64,000 nucleotides of DNA from Bradyrhizobium ottawaense (GCF_900099825.1 NZ_LT629693.1:1054001-1118000); one strand, 5' to 3'; shown: positions 44,313-53,261, counted from the stretch's first letter. Notes: a model not told the origin generated them from the sequence alone. Numbers and translations are program-made.

Positions 44313-45092
44313 ATGAACTTGATACTCCGAACCTGCCTGACGATTTCTCTCGCAAGCTTGGCGTTCTCCGCCCTCGCCGCCGAACCCAAGCCCGACTTCA
44401 ACCTCAAGACCAAATTGATCAAGGCCAGCGTTTCGCTCGACGTCAAGATCAAGGCCGATGCGGCGCTCGCCGCCGACTGCCTGACCGAAGGCAAGGCGTG
44501 GGTGGCGGGGTACAGCGTTGACGCCGACAAGGAGCGCAAGCAGTTTCCGCAGATGTTCCGCAACGGCGCCTGGTCCGTCGACCGCAAGTACGAGACGCGC
44601 TCGGTGGTCGACGGGCACTATGTCAGCATCGTCAGGTCCGACTACACGGACACCGGCGGCGCGCACCCGAATTCCGACGTCAACACCATCCTGTGGGATT
44701 CCGCCGCCAACAAGCGCATCAGCATCCGCCCCTTCTTCACCGAGACCGCCGATGGCGGCCCGACCATGAAGGCGATGGTCAAGGCCGTGCTGGCTTCGTT
44801 GACGGTGGAGAAGAAAAAGCGCGATGCCGGCGAGACCGCGACCGACGAATGGTTCAAGATCGTCGAGCCCAAACTGCTGAAGATCGGCGCGGTGACCTTG
44901 GCACCCTCGACCGTGTCAGGCAAGAGCTCCGGCCTGACCTTCCACTATCCGCCCTATGCAGTCGGCCCCTATGCCGAAGGCGAGTACGTCGCCTCCGTGC
45001 CTTGGGAAAGCCTGAAGCCCTATCTGACGCCGGAAGGCGCCAAGATCTTTGGCGGAGCGCGGCCCAAGGGCGACGACGACGGGCAGCAATAA
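44313..45092 (+). CDS. Exported DUF3298 domain protein
   Basis: A 259-residue protein with a clear signal peptide (residues 1-22, ending LAFSALAAE), so secreted to the periplasm. The mature part shows the PdaC-like/DUF3298 pattern: YETRSVVDGHYVSIVRSDYTDTGGAHP (in part), then TILWDSAANKRISIRPFF and FHYPPYAVGPYAEGEYVASVPW (in part). Homologues include lipoproteins and domains of peptidoglycan deacetylases; the exact role is unknown. ATG at 44313 starts the signal. The upstream extension of the frame is spurious. Confidence 0.83.
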   Translation: MNLILRTCLTISLASLAFSALAAEPKPDFNLKTKLIKASVSLDVKIKADAALAADCLTEGKAWVAGYSVDADKERKQFPQMFRNGAWSVDRKYETRSVVDGHYVSIVRSDYTDTGGAHPNSDVNTILWDSAANKRISIRPFFTETADGGPTMKAMVKAVLASLTVEKKKRDAGETATDEWFKIVEPKLLKIGAVTLAPSTVSGKSSGLTFHYPPYAVGPYAEGEYVASVPWESLKPYLTPEGAKIFGGARPKGDDDGQQ

Positions 45093-45098
45093 GGCCTC

Positions 45099-45560
45099 TC
45101 ACGCGGCAAGGCGGCCCAGCGAGCGTTCGAGCGAACGGGTCCAGTCCGGAATCCAGGACTGAAACAGTTGATGCCAGCGATCGGCATCGCCAGGTGCGGT
45201 ATCCAGCGTCACCGCCCATTCGATAAAGGTGCGGTTGCCCTCGACGACCGGAATGAGGTGCATCGTGCCCTCATAACCTGTCGGCGCCGGCGCCAGCCCT
45301 GCCGGAAACGGCAACGGCTCGATGCCGGCATAGGTCAGCGCGTGCTGCGCGTCGGAATGGCTGGCCAGCCGCTGCCGCACCCAGTTGCCGAGATAGCAGA
45401 AGCGCCTGACTGGGCCGACTTCGTCGCCCCTTCGATCGTCCTCGATCACGCTCTCGGAGACCCCGTCGATATAGGCCGGGTAATTGTTGAAATCGCGGAT
45501 CAGCGCCCACACGGTCTCCAGGGGATAATCGAGCACGGCGCTGTAATAGGCTTTTGTCAT
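45099..45560 (-). CDS. SRPBCC family protein
   Basis: A 153-residue protein of the START/Bet v1-like (SRPBCC) fold, with YSAVLDYPLETVWALIRDFNNYP at the start (cited in part), a central beta-sheet and the amphipathic C-terminal helix WIPDWTRSLERSLGRL. This fold binds hydrophobic ligands; the ligand is unknown. It is encoded against the surrounding genes, between the mutase and meaB. ATG at 45560; the longer upstream frame overlaps the meaB leader and is rejected. Confidence 0.85.
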   Translation of the reverse strand: MTKAYYSAVLDYPLETVWALIRDFNNYPAYIDGVSESVIEDDRRGDEVGPVRRFCYLGNWVRQRLASHSDAQHALTYAGIEPLPFPAGLAPAPTGYEGTMHLIPVVEGNRTFIEWAVTLDTAPGDADRWHQLFQSWIPDWTRSLERSLGRLAA

Positions 45561-45717
45561 GTTCGGCTCCGGAGGTTCGCCCCGCCTCGCGGAACGCTGC
45601 CCGGATGGTGATGCCTCGGCGGCGCCGAGCCCACCCGATTCCCGAGTGTAAAAATCGATGGGGATGGCGGGGCTGGACGCCTCTCGCCTGCGACCTCCCG
45701 CCGTTGTAAACCAAGCC

Positions 45718-46704
45718 ATGACCCTGCCGAAGACCCCCGACATCGATAAGCTCGCCAAAGACCTCCGCGCTGGTTCCCGCGCGGCGCTGGCGCGCGCGAT
45801 CACGCTGATCGAAAGCCGCAGGGGCGATCACCAGGCCGCCGCGCGCGACCTGGTGCAGGCGCTGTTGCCCGACACCGGTACGGCGATCCGGGTCGGCATT
45901 ACCGGCTCGCCCGGCGTCGGCAAATCCACCACCATCGATGCGCTCGGCATGTTCCTGATCGAACGCGGTCACAAGGTCGCGGTGCTCGCGGTCGACCCGT
46001 CCTCGGCCCGCACCGGCGGCTCGATCCTCGGCGACAAGACCCGGATGGCGCTGCTGGCGAATTCCGAGAACGCCTTTATCCGCCCGTCGCCCTCCTCCGG
46101 CACGCTTGGCGGGGTGGCCGCAAAAACCCGCGAGGCGGTGCTGTTGTGCGAGGCCGCCGGCTTCGACGTCGTGCTGGTGGAAACCGTCGGCATCGGCCAG
46201 TCCGAGACCGCGGTTTGCGACATGACCGATTTCTTCCTGGCGCTGATGCTGCCGGGCGCCGGCGACGAACTGCAGGGCATCAAGAAGGGCCTGGTCGAAC
46301 TCGCCGACATGATCGCGATCAACAAGGCCGACGGCGACAACGTCAAGCGCGCCAATCTGGCGGCAGCCGAATATCGCGGCGCGCTGCATATTCTCAGCCC
46401 CCGCTCGGAGCATTGGCACCCGCCCGTCCTGACCTATTCGGCGCTGACCGGCACCGGCATGGACGAACTCTGGCAGAAAATTCTCGATCACCGCACCGCC
46501 ATGAGCGCCTCCGGCGAATTCGCCGCACGTCGGCGCGAGCAGCAGGTGAAATGGATGTGGTCGATGCTGGAGCAGCGGATGATGGCCCGCCTGCGCTCCG
46601 ACGCCACGATCCGCGCCAGGGTGAAGAAGACCGAGGCCGAGGTTGCCGACGGCCGGATCACGCCGGCGCTCGCTGCCGAGCAGATCGCGGAGATGTTGCG
46701 GTGA
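45718..46704 (+). CDS. meaB: Methylmalonyl-CoA mutase-associated GTPase MeaB
   Basis: A 328-residue G3E-family GTPase that guards methylmalonyl-CoA mutase: it gates delivery of adenosylcobalamin and helps remove damaged cofactor. Walker A is GSPGVGKST (about residues 63-71), followed by VDPSSARTGGSILGDKTRM (cited in part), the switch ETVGIGQSE and the guanine motif NKAD. ATG at 45718 begins the conserved part. It lies 1.5 kb downstream of the mutase and overlaps pcp in a GTGA. Confidence 0.95.
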   Translation: MTLPKTPDIDKLAKDLRAGSRAALARAITLIESRRGDHQAAARDLVQALLPDTGTAIRVGITGSPGVGKSTTIDALGMFLIERGHKVAVLAVDPSSARTGGSILGDKTRMALLANSENAFIRPSPSSGTLGGVAAKTREAVLLCEAAGFDVVLVETVGIGQSETAVCDMTDFFLALMLPGAGDELQGIKKGLVELADMIAINKADGDNVKRANLAAAEYRGALHILSPRSEHWHPPVLTYSALTGTGMDELWQKILDHRTAMSASGEFAARRREQQVKWMWSMLEQRMMARLRSDATIRARVKKTEAEVADGRITPALAAEQIAEMLR

Positions 46705-47348
46705 GCGACAAGCTTCGCATTCTCGTCACCGGTTTCGGCCCGTTTCCCGGCGCGCCCTGGAATCCGACGCAACCGCTGGTGGCGCGGCTGACGCGGCTGC
46801 GGCGCCCGGCTTTCGCCGACGTCGAACTGTCCCATCACATTTTTCCCGTGACCTACAAGGCGGTCGATCGCGAATTGCCGCTCGCCCTCGCACAACACCA
46901 GCCGCACGCGCTGCTGATGTTCGGCCTCGCCTCACGCACCGGCTATGTCAGGATCGAAACCCGCGCCCGCAACGCCGTCACCATGCTGTGGCCCGACGCG
47001 TCGCAAGCCCGCTCGCGCAAGGGATCGATCGAGGGCGGCGCCGATGCAAAAATGTTCGGGCCGCACACCGCCAAATTGCTCCGTGCGGCTGACGGCAGCG
47101 GTCTCGACGCCCGCGCCTCGCGCGACGCCGGAAGCTATCTCTGCAATTACCTGAGCTGGCGCGCGATCGAGGCCGTGGAAGCCGACAACGGCCCCCGCCT
47201 CGCCGCCTTCGTTCACATCCCGCCGCTGGCGCGCCCTGGCTCCCCACGCCGCAAGGGCTTTCCGCGCATCACGCTGGAAGAGCTGGTCGATGCCGGCGAG
47301 GCGATGCTGCTGGAGATGGTGAGATTGGCAAGGCGGGCAACTTCGTAG
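46701..47348 (+). CDS. pcp: Pyroglutamyl-peptidase I family protein
   Basis: A 215-residue cysteine peptidase of family C15 that removes N-terminal pyroglutamate. The N-terminus ILVTGFGPFPGAPWNPTQ is diagnostic, the nucleophilic cysteine lies in SYLCNYLSW (about residue 150), and a histidine follows in FVHIPPLA. The GTG start overlaps the meaB stop in a GTGA, so the two are coupled. The usual catalytic Glu region (RIETRARN) is present. The substrate in vivo is unknown; some rhizobial members are divergent. Confidence 0.87.
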   Translation: MSDKLRILVTGFGPFPGAPWNPTQPLVARLTRLRRPAFADVELSHHIFPVTYKAVDRELPLALAQHQPHALLMFGLASRTGYVRIETRARNAVTMLWPDASQARSRKGSIEGGADAKMFGPHTAKLLRAADGSGLDARASRDAGSYLCNYLSWRAIEAVEADNGPRLAAFVHIPPLARPGSPRRKGFPRITLEELVDAGEAMLLEMVRLARRATS

Positions 47349-47436
47349 GGTGGGCAAAGCGAAGCGTGCCCACCAGCGCGCGTGCAACGAAGAAGATCGG
47401 TGGGCACGGCGCAAGTGCGCCTTTGCCCACCCTACG
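47344..47436. repeat. Inverted-repeat element with GTGGGCA arms
   Basis: Outer arms CGTAGGGTGGGCAAAG (47344-47359) and CTTTGCCCACCCTACG (47421-47436) are perfect over 16 bases; inner CGTGCCCACC and GGTGGGCACG pair again. The left arm includes the stop codon of pcp. A known type of dispersed element in Bradyrhizobium and relatives. Confidence 0.82.
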
Positions 47437-47554
47437 GATTCCGCACCCGACATTAACCCTACCCCGAACAATCACCCTGTTCCGTCGGCGCATTCACCAT
47501 GCGCCGCCGCATTTCCGCTGTACGTATCGATGGACGAACACAGGGTCATCCATC

Positions 47555-48925
47555 ATGGACGTCAACCGCCGCCATCTGATTGGAGCATCCGCCGTCGGCG
47601 TCGCCGGCGCGCTCGCCATGTCGCCCGATGCCGCACGCGCGGCGCCGCTGACGTCGGCGCTCGGGCGCGACGTGACGCAATATGGCGTGCGTCCCGGCAG
47701 CCCTGATGACCAGACCAGAAATCTGCAGCGTGCGATCGACGAGGCCGCACGCGCGCAAGTGCCGCTGGCGCTGCCGCCCGGCGTCTACCGCACCGGAATG
47801 TTGCGCCTGCAAAACGGATCGCAACTGATCGGCGTGCGCGGCGCGACCAAATTTCTGTTCAACGGCGGCGCCTCGATGTTGCAGGGCGAAGGCACTAACA
47901 GCATCGGTCTGCACGGCCTCACGCTCGACGGCGGCGGCATTCCGCTGCCGACGCGACGCGGCCTCGTGCATTGTCTCGGCGGACGCGACGTCCGCATCAT
48001 CGATTGCGAGATCACCGCAAGCGGCGGCAACGGCGTCTGGTTCGAACAGGTCTCCGGCGATATCTCTGGCAACATTTTTGCGAAGATGGCGACCACCGCG
48101 GTGGTGTCGTTCGATGCGCTCGGCCTGATCGTCTCGCGCAACACCATTTCCGATACCAACGACAACGGCATTGAAATCCTGCGCACCGCGATCGGTGACG
48201 ACGGCACGCTGGTCGCGGACAACCGCATCGAGGACATCAAGGCCGGCCCCGGCGGCTCCGGCCAGTATGGCAACGCCATCAATGCGTTCCGCGCCGGCAA
48301 TGTGATCGTGCGCGGCAACCGCATCAAAAATTGCGATTATTCCGCGGTGCGCGGCAATTCGGCGTCCAACATCCAGATATCCGGCAACAGCGTCAGCGAC
48401 GTCCGTGAAGTCGCGCTCTATTCGGAATTCGCGTTCGAGGGCGCCGTGATCGCCAACAACACGGTCGATGGCGCCGCCGTCGGCGTCTCCGTCTGCAATT
48501 TCAACGAGGGCGGCCGCATGGCCGTCGTGCAGGGCAACATCATCCGCAACCTGCTGCCGAAACGGCCGATCGGCACCGCGCCGGACGACGATGCCGGCGT
48601 CGGCATCTATATCGAGGCGGATTCGTCCGTGACCGGCAACGTGATCGAGAATGCGCCGTCATTCGGGATCGTCGCCGGCTGGGGCAAATATCTCCGCGAC
48701 ATCGCCATCACGGGCAATGTGATCCGCAAGGCCTTTGTCGGCATCGGCGTTTCCGTGGTGCCGGGCGCGGGCACGGCGCTGGTCAACAACAACATGATTT
48801 CGGAGACGCCGCGCGGCGCCGTGGTCGGGCTCGATCACGCCCGCGCCGTGACGACCGACCTGTCGGCCGAAGGCGCCCAGCGCTATGCGCAGGTCGTGGT
48901 CGGCACCAATGCAGTGCGGCGCTAG
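47555..48925 (+). CDS. TIGR03808 family Tat-exported beta-helix protein
   Basis: A 456-residue protein. The N-terminus is a twin-arginine signal (MDVNRRHLIGASAVGVAGA, cleaved near residue 28). The rest is a right-handed parallel beta-helix of the pectate-lyase superfamily with many N-x-I/V repeats (GNIFAKM, RNTISDTNDNG, GNRIKNC, GNVIRKA). This matches the TIGR03808 family of Rhizobiales; no activity is known. The ATG at 47555 directly precedes the Tat motif, so the longer upstream frame is rejected. It is convergent with the TIGR03809 gene, with which it commonly occurs. Confidence 0.9.
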   Translation: MDVNRRHLIGASAVGVAGALAMSPDAARAAPLTSALGRDVTQYGVRPGSPDDQTRNLQRAIDEAARAQVPLALPPGVYRTGMLRLQNGSQLIGVRGATKFLFNGGASMLQGEGTNSIGLHGLTLDGGGIPLPTRRGLVHCLGGRDVRIIDCEITASGGNGVWFEQVSGDISGNIFAKMATTAVVSFDALGLIVSRNTISDTNDNGIEILRTAIGDDGTLVADNRIEDIKAGPGGSGQYGNAINAFRAGNVIVRGNRIKNCDYSAVRGNSASNIQISGNSVSDVREVALYSEFAFEGAVIANNTVDGAAVGVSVCNFNEGGRMAVVQGNIIRNLLPKRPIGTAPDDDAGVGIYIEADSSVTGNVIENAPSFGIVAGWGKYLRDIAITGNVIRKAFVGIGVSVVPGAGTALVNNNMISETPRGAVVGLDHARAVTTDLSAEGAQRYAQVVVGTNAVRR

Positions 48926-48946
48926 TTTTCGTCGCCTCTTGATCTG

Positions 48947-49447
48947 CTACAGCGCGTTGCGCAGCAGCGGATAGCGTTCCTGTATCCTGTCGAGATCGAG
49001 CGGCGGCAGGGTCATGTCGTCGAAGTCGGGCGCGTCGGACACGGATGACGTCTCATCCGTGTCGAGCAGCTGGATCTCGAGCGCCACCAGCACATCATGG
49101 GGAATCTCGCGCAGCGGCTCGACCACGATCGGCGCCGGTTCGGACGGCAGCAAGGCTGCCTGCTCGCCGATCTCGTCATGACGCGGCACTGCCGGGCGCT
49201 TGCCGCGCAGGCCGCTCAGATCGATCGCCAGATGGTCTGGGGCGGCTTCGCGCGCCATGAGATCGCGCCAGGTCTCGACGGCAGCCTTGGCTTCCTGGAT
49301 GTTTTCGAGGAATGCCCGCTCGGTGTGAAACCGGCGCCAGCGCCCGGTCTCGAACAGGTCTGTGAGGTATTCCAGCCGCCGCTCAGCGAGGTTGCACCAC
49401 CGCGCGACGGTATCGCGGCCACTCGCCACGTCTCGAAGATGTGTCAT
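48947..49447 (-). CDS. TIGR03809 family protein
   Basis: A 166-residue soluble protein with the start VARWCNLAERRLEYLTDLFETGRWRRF (cited in part) and a conserved helical block ENIQEAKAAVETWRDL, as in the TIGR03809 family. The second half is acidic and ends in LPPLDLDRIQERYPLLRNAL, which looks like a short conserved peptide. The family name and the TIGR03808 family were defined as genomic neighbours; the joint function is unknown. Confidence 0.87.
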   Translation of the reverse strand: MTHLRDVASGRDTVARWCNLAERRLEYLTDLFETGRWRRFHTERAFLENIQEAKAAVETWRDLMAREAAPDHLAIDLSGLRGKRPAVPRHDEIGEQAALLPSEPAPIVVEPLREIPHDVLVALEIQLLDTDETSSVSDAPDFDDMTLPPLDLDRIQERYPLLRNAL

Positions 49448-49942
49448 GAACCAGCCCGTTGGAAGAAAGACGGACGCAGACGCAACCGAGACGAATCAAT
49501 CGAATGTGACAGTGTTATTCTGTGGAAAACTACTCGCTTGTCCAGAGCGCGAGCATCGTCAACGCATTTCAACCGAGAAAATCCGCACTAATACGGGGTT
49601 TTTCGCCCCCGCCCCAGTCAAGCCGCACAGCCGCATGGCCACGTTGCGCAAGGCCCCGCGGCAACTTCACTGAGCAAGGTAAAGGAAGTGTTAACGCACC
49701 GCGCCGGATCGGGCGCGGGCCACCTTTCGCGAAAAAGCTCGCTGAAAATGAAAGACCCGTCCGGGGGGACAACCGGACGGGTCAAGCCATAAAGGCGCTT
49801 GGGGTGGATGGGCGCTCGCGCACATTATAGCCGATGGGGAGAGATAACCGCTCCCACATTCATTAGTCGCAGCACCGTTGCCGGACGTTCAAAACCCCGG
49901 ACGATTTTTTTAAGGATTTGTTCGGAGCGGACGGGCCGAAAA
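49448..49942. other. Intergenic region between TIGR03809 and S8 protease genes
   Basis: About 495 bases without a supported gene. The part near 49448-49600 should contain the TIGR03809 promoter. The middle holds the strong hairpin listed separately, and 49900-49920 has a seven-T run. The short plus-strand frames have poor composition. Confidence 0.5.
49754..49783 (-). terminator. Strong hairpin, probable terminator of the ECF-protease operon
   Basis: Eleven perfect pairs GACCCGTCCGG/CCGGACGGGTC with an eight-base loop. On the minus strand the stem is followed by TTTCATTTTC, which fits an intrinsic terminator about 160 bases behind the S8 protease stop. Confidence 0.5.
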
Positions 49943-51700
49943 TCACCGCGCGCCGGTGCGATTGGCGTCGTTTGCGGCCGATTTATCCGATGACAGCGAC
50001 GGCGCGGAATCGTTCAGCGCCCTGCTCACGGAAGCGTTATCGGGAGCCGCAGCGGGTGCCGGCGCTTTTTCGCCGGCCGGCTTCGGCGACGCCGCAGCCA
50101 TCGGAACCTGTGGCGCATCGACGACGGCCGTGACCGCGGCGAAGGCGTCGGCCTCGCCTGCCCCGAACAGATCGTCGCGGCCGGGGGCGCCGAGGTCGCG
50201 CGCGGTCTTTGTCAGGATGGCGCGAACATCGTTCGGCTTCAATGCCGGGTTGCGCTCGATGATCAGGGCCGCGATGCCGCTGACATAGGCGGCGGAAAAC
50301 GAGGTGCCCGACGTGATCTGGTATTTCTCGTCCGGCGCGGGCAGGAAAATATCCGCACCGGGGGCTGCGATGGCGATGTGGTTGCCGCGGTTCGACGCCG
50401 CAAACAGCCTGTCCTGCGCGTCGGTGCCGCTGACCGCGATCACGTTCGGATTGGCGGCGGGATAGAGCGGCGGCGACTTGGCTCCGGCATTGCCGGCGGC
50501 GGCAACCAGCAGGATGCCGCGGGCCGCGGTCGCGGCAATGCCGCGCTCGATCATCGGATCCTTCGAGCCGGCAAAGCTCATGTTGACGATCTGCGCGCCG
50601 TGCTCGACCGCATAGTCGAGGCCCTTGAGGATGACATAGGAGTTGCTTTCCGCCGCGCCCGACGCACTGCCGAACGCGCGGATCGCCAGCAGCCGCGCCT
50701 CCGGCGCGCTGCCCATCAGCCGGCCATGCGCCACGATCGCGCCGGCAATGCCGGTGCCGTGGACATGCGGGCCTTCCTTGCTGCCGAGCGCATCAAAACT
50801 GTCGGCGACCGAATTGGCGAGTTCCGGATGTTTGGCGTCGATGCCGGAATCGATCACCGCGATGGTGACGTTCATGCCGCGCGCCAGCGTGTGCGCCTGC
50901 GGCAACCGAAGCTGGGCGACCGCGTATTGTGCGGGATCGCCCTCGGTCAGCGTCTTCTTCTGGTCCTGCAGCACGTAGCGGAAATTGGGCTGCACCGACT
51001 TCACCCTGGTGTCGGCGGCGAACTCCCGCCGCACCGCGTCCGCCGGCCGGCGGTCGATGATGCGGAACAGGCCGACGGTGCCGCCGACCAGCGGGAAATT
51101 CTGCGATGCGATCCGCTCCAGCCCGTGGCTGCGCGCCAGGAGGTCGGCGTCCGCAAGCGACATCGCGCCGTCGATCTCGGCCACGAATTCATTCTGCACC
51201 GTGCGCAGATCGATCGCGGCGGCCGCCGGATTATTGCCCGATCCGCCGCCGCTCTTTTTGGAGGCGACGCCGCTGCCGCCGCCGCTTCCGACAAGGTTCA
51301 ACGGGCGGTCGAAGCATTCGCCGTCCGGACCGCGATTGGCATATTCGCAAACCGGATAGAGGTTGGGTGAATAGCGCAGATACGGCGTGCTCGAGCCGAC
51401 GCCGACAGGGCGGTTCACTCGCATGACCGAGGTGCCGCCGACACCGGCCGGCGGCGTGCGCGCGACGCCGACGGAGTTGACGCCAACGCCGCCGCGGCCC
51501 GCAATGGTTGGGTTGATGCGCGGAGCCACCGTCGGATTGATCGAGGGGATCCGCGAGTCGATGTGGAGGCTCGGCGTGCGCATGATGCTTTGCGCATGAA
51601 CCGTCGCCGTACCGGAAAGCGCGAACGGCAACATAGCCGCAGCCAGAAGCAGCGCCGCGCACCGCGTCATCCTGCGCCAATTCACGCCATCGTCGACCAT
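49943..51700 (-). CDS. Exported S8 (subtilisin-like) serine protease
   Basis: A 585-residue secreted protease. A signal peptide (about residues 10-37) is followed by a low-complexity Asn/Pro/Gly region and a Gly/Ser linker. Next comes a propeptide-like domain (about 170-245: FVAEIDG, GLFRIIDRRP, VKSVQPNFRY), then the subtilase domain with Asp284 in VIDSGID, His314 in HVHGTGIAG, oxyanion Asn in AAGNAG and Ser467 in SGTSFSAA. A Pro/Ala tail closes it. Last gene of the operon sigma - anti-sigma - protease, 50 bases after the anti-sigma. It should act in the periplasm or outside. Start at 51700 chosen; a start ten residues later is possible. Confidence 0.92.
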   Translation of the reverse strand: MVDDGVNWRRMTRCAALLLAAAMLPFALSGTATVHAQSIMRTPSLHIDSRIPSINPTVAPRINPTIAGRGGVGVNSVGVARTPPAGVGGTSVMRVNRPVGVGSSTPYLRYSPNLYPVCEYANRGPDGECFDRPLNLVGSGGGSGVASKKSGGGSGNNPAAAAIDLRTVQNEFVAEIDGAMSLADADLLARSHGLERIASQNFPLVGGTVGLFRIIDRRPADAVRREFAADTRVKSVQPNFRYVLQDQKKTLTEGDPAQYAVAQLRLPQAHTLARGMNVTIAVIDSGIDAKHPELANSVADSFDALGSKEGPHVHGTGIAGAIVAHGRLMGSAPEARLLAIRAFGSASGAAESNSYVILKGLDYAVEHGAQIVNMSFAGSKDPMIERGIAATAARGILLVAAAGNAGAKSPPLYPAANPNVIAVSGTDAQDRLFAASNRGNHIAIAAPGADIFLPAPDEKYQITSGTSFSAAYVSGIAALIIERNPALKPNDVRAILTKTARDLGAPGRDDLFGAGEADAFAAVTAVVDAPQVPMAAASPKPAGEKAPAPAAAPDNASVSRALNDSAPSLSSDKSAANDANRTGAR

Positions 51701-51750
51701 GGGACCTCGGCTTACTCGGGCGCGCAATTCGGTTTTCGGGCTTGCCCGCG

Positions 51751-52464
51751 TTACGGTGTCGCCACCGCAAGACTGACGATCTTCTCACCCTGCAGCCTGT
51801 TCATCAGGCTTGCGACTTCGTCCTTGCCCATCGCCTTGCTGCCGAATTGCAGCCGGAACATGCCGCCCTTGGCGCCGTCGACGATCGAGGCCTGATAGGT
51901 GTCGAGCAGCGCCGTGATGTCGGCAATGCGCGCTTCCGGCGCAAACCGCACCAGCGCGCGCGGCGGCGCGATCGAACTGCCGAGATCGCGGGTAATGGGA
52001 CCGGAAGAAGGTTCGTTCAGGCTGAGCGAAGCGGTCTGGAACGAAGCGGTCTGGTTCTTGACCAGCACGGCGCCGATCAGGCCGGCCTGCAACAGCAGCG
52101 CCAAAGCGCCGAGACTGGCCGACCAGGCCAGCGTCCGCGGCGACAGGCTTGCAAAGAATTCGGAAACCCGCGCGGAAAGATTGACCGACGCCGACGGCTT
52201 GCGCACGGGCTCTCCGTCGATCGCGGCGAACAGCTTGGCCATGGCGCGCGCGGACGGCGCACCGAGGCTCTCGTTGAGGTGAATGGTCTCGGCGTATTCC
52301 TCGCGGATCACGGCGTATTGCCGGGCAAGCTCGGGATCGCTGGCCAGCGCTTCGTCGACACGGCGCACATCGCGTGCGTTCAAGGTGCCGGCCGCATGGA
52401 ACGGCAACAGCAACTCGATTTCGCTGGGCTCTTGATCCAGCATTTTCTTGCTCGCTGCCATCAT
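51751..52464 (-). CDS. Membrane anti-sigma factor with I9-like periplasmic domain
   Basis: A 237-residue bitopic protein. The N-terminal cytoplasmic part (residues 12-65) has the helical anti-sigma pattern (LLLPFHAAGTLNARDVRRVDEAL, in part) without a zinc HxxxCxxC motif. One membrane helix lies at about 112-135. The outer C-terminal domain (168-235) reads strand-helix-strand-helix-strand (ALVRFAP, ITALLDTYQ, GMFRLQF, EVASLMNRL, KIVSLAV), which resembles subtilase propeptides/inhibitor I9. ATGA overlap with the sigma gene. It should hold the sigma factor inactive at the membrane. The fold comparison is by eye. Confidence 0.8.
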   Translation of the reverse strand: MMAASKKMLDQEPSEIELLLPFHAAGTLNARDVRRVDEALASDPELARQYAVIREEYAETIHLNESLGAPSARAMAKLFAAIDGEPVRKPSASVNLSARVSEFFASLSPRTLAWSASLGALALLLQAGLIGAVLVKNQTASFQTASLSLNEPSSGPITRDLGSSIAPPRALVRFAPEARIADITALLDTYQASIVDGAKGGMFRLQFGSKAMGKDEVASLMNRLQGEKIVSLAVATP

Positions 52465-53108
52465 GGCCAACCTCGCTCTATGCCGACTGCTTTGAGGAGT
52501 TCGGCCAATTTCTTGCGCGCATAAAACAGGCGCGTCTTCACGGTGTTCTCCGGAATGCCCACGATCTCGGCCACTTCTTCCACGGACTTCTCGTGGTAGT
52601 AGACGAGATCGACGATCTCCCGGTGCTCTGGCGAAAGCGCGGTCATGCACTTGCGCAACGCTTCACTCGTATCTTTCTTCTGCGCCACCACTTCCGGATC
52701 GTCGGACGTGTCCTCGATCGCGTTCGCGGTCTCGTCGTCCAGTCCAACGTCCTTGCGACGCCGCAGCGCCGACAGGGCCTTGAACCGCGTAATCGCCAGC
52801 AGCCAGGTGGTAACGGCGGATCGGCCTTCGAACTTGCCAGCCTGACGCCATACATCGAGAAAAACCTCGCTGATGAGGTCTTCCGCAACCTGTTCGTCCC
52901 TGACGAGCCGAAGCCCGAAACGGAACACCCTGACATGGTGCCTTCCGTACAGCACCTGCATCGCGAGCCGGTCGCCTTGAGCGATCCGAGCGATCAGAAC
53001 TTCGTCTGAAGCCGCCTGTGTCGCACTCAATGGCCGTCTCGCAAGGTTGGTCGGATGGGGGAGGCTGGCGGTTCGACGGGGGAAGCAAGATTCTTCACAA
53101 TACGGCAA
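52461..53108 (-). CDS. ECF sigma factor (sigma-70 family)
   Basis: An RNA polymerase sigma factor of the ECF class, up to 215 residues. Region 2 spans VLYGRHHVRVFRFGLRLVRDEQVAEDLISEVFLDVWRQ (cited in part) and region 4 LSPEHREIVDLVYYHEKSVEEVAEI followed by IPENTVKTRLFYARKKL. The exact start is unclear: no ATG precedes region 2, so a TTG at 53108 or further inside must be used. It is coupled to the anti-sigma by an ATGA and is probably released when the anti-sigma is inactivated. Target promoters unknown. Confidence 0.9.
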   Translation of the reverse strand: MPYCEESCFPRRTASLPHPTNLARRPLSATQAASDEVLIARIAQGDRLAMQVLYGRHHVRVFRFGLRLVRDEQVAEDLISEVFLDVWRQAGKFEGRSAVTTWLLAITRFKALSALRRRKDVGLDDETANAIEDTSDDPEVVAQKKDTSEALRKCMTALSPEHREIVDLVYYHEKSVEEVAEIVGIPENTVKTRLFYARKKLAELLKAVGIERGWP

Positions 53109-53261
53109 TGTCCGGATTGCATGTGTGATCTACCCCACATAAGCGGATTTACCGGCACGGGTGCCGGCGTAAACGGACGAAATCCCCAAATTGGTACCAT
53201 AATACGGAAATACTTTCCTAAAGCTGGCGCCATCAGCGGCGACCTTACCAAGGCTTGGGTC

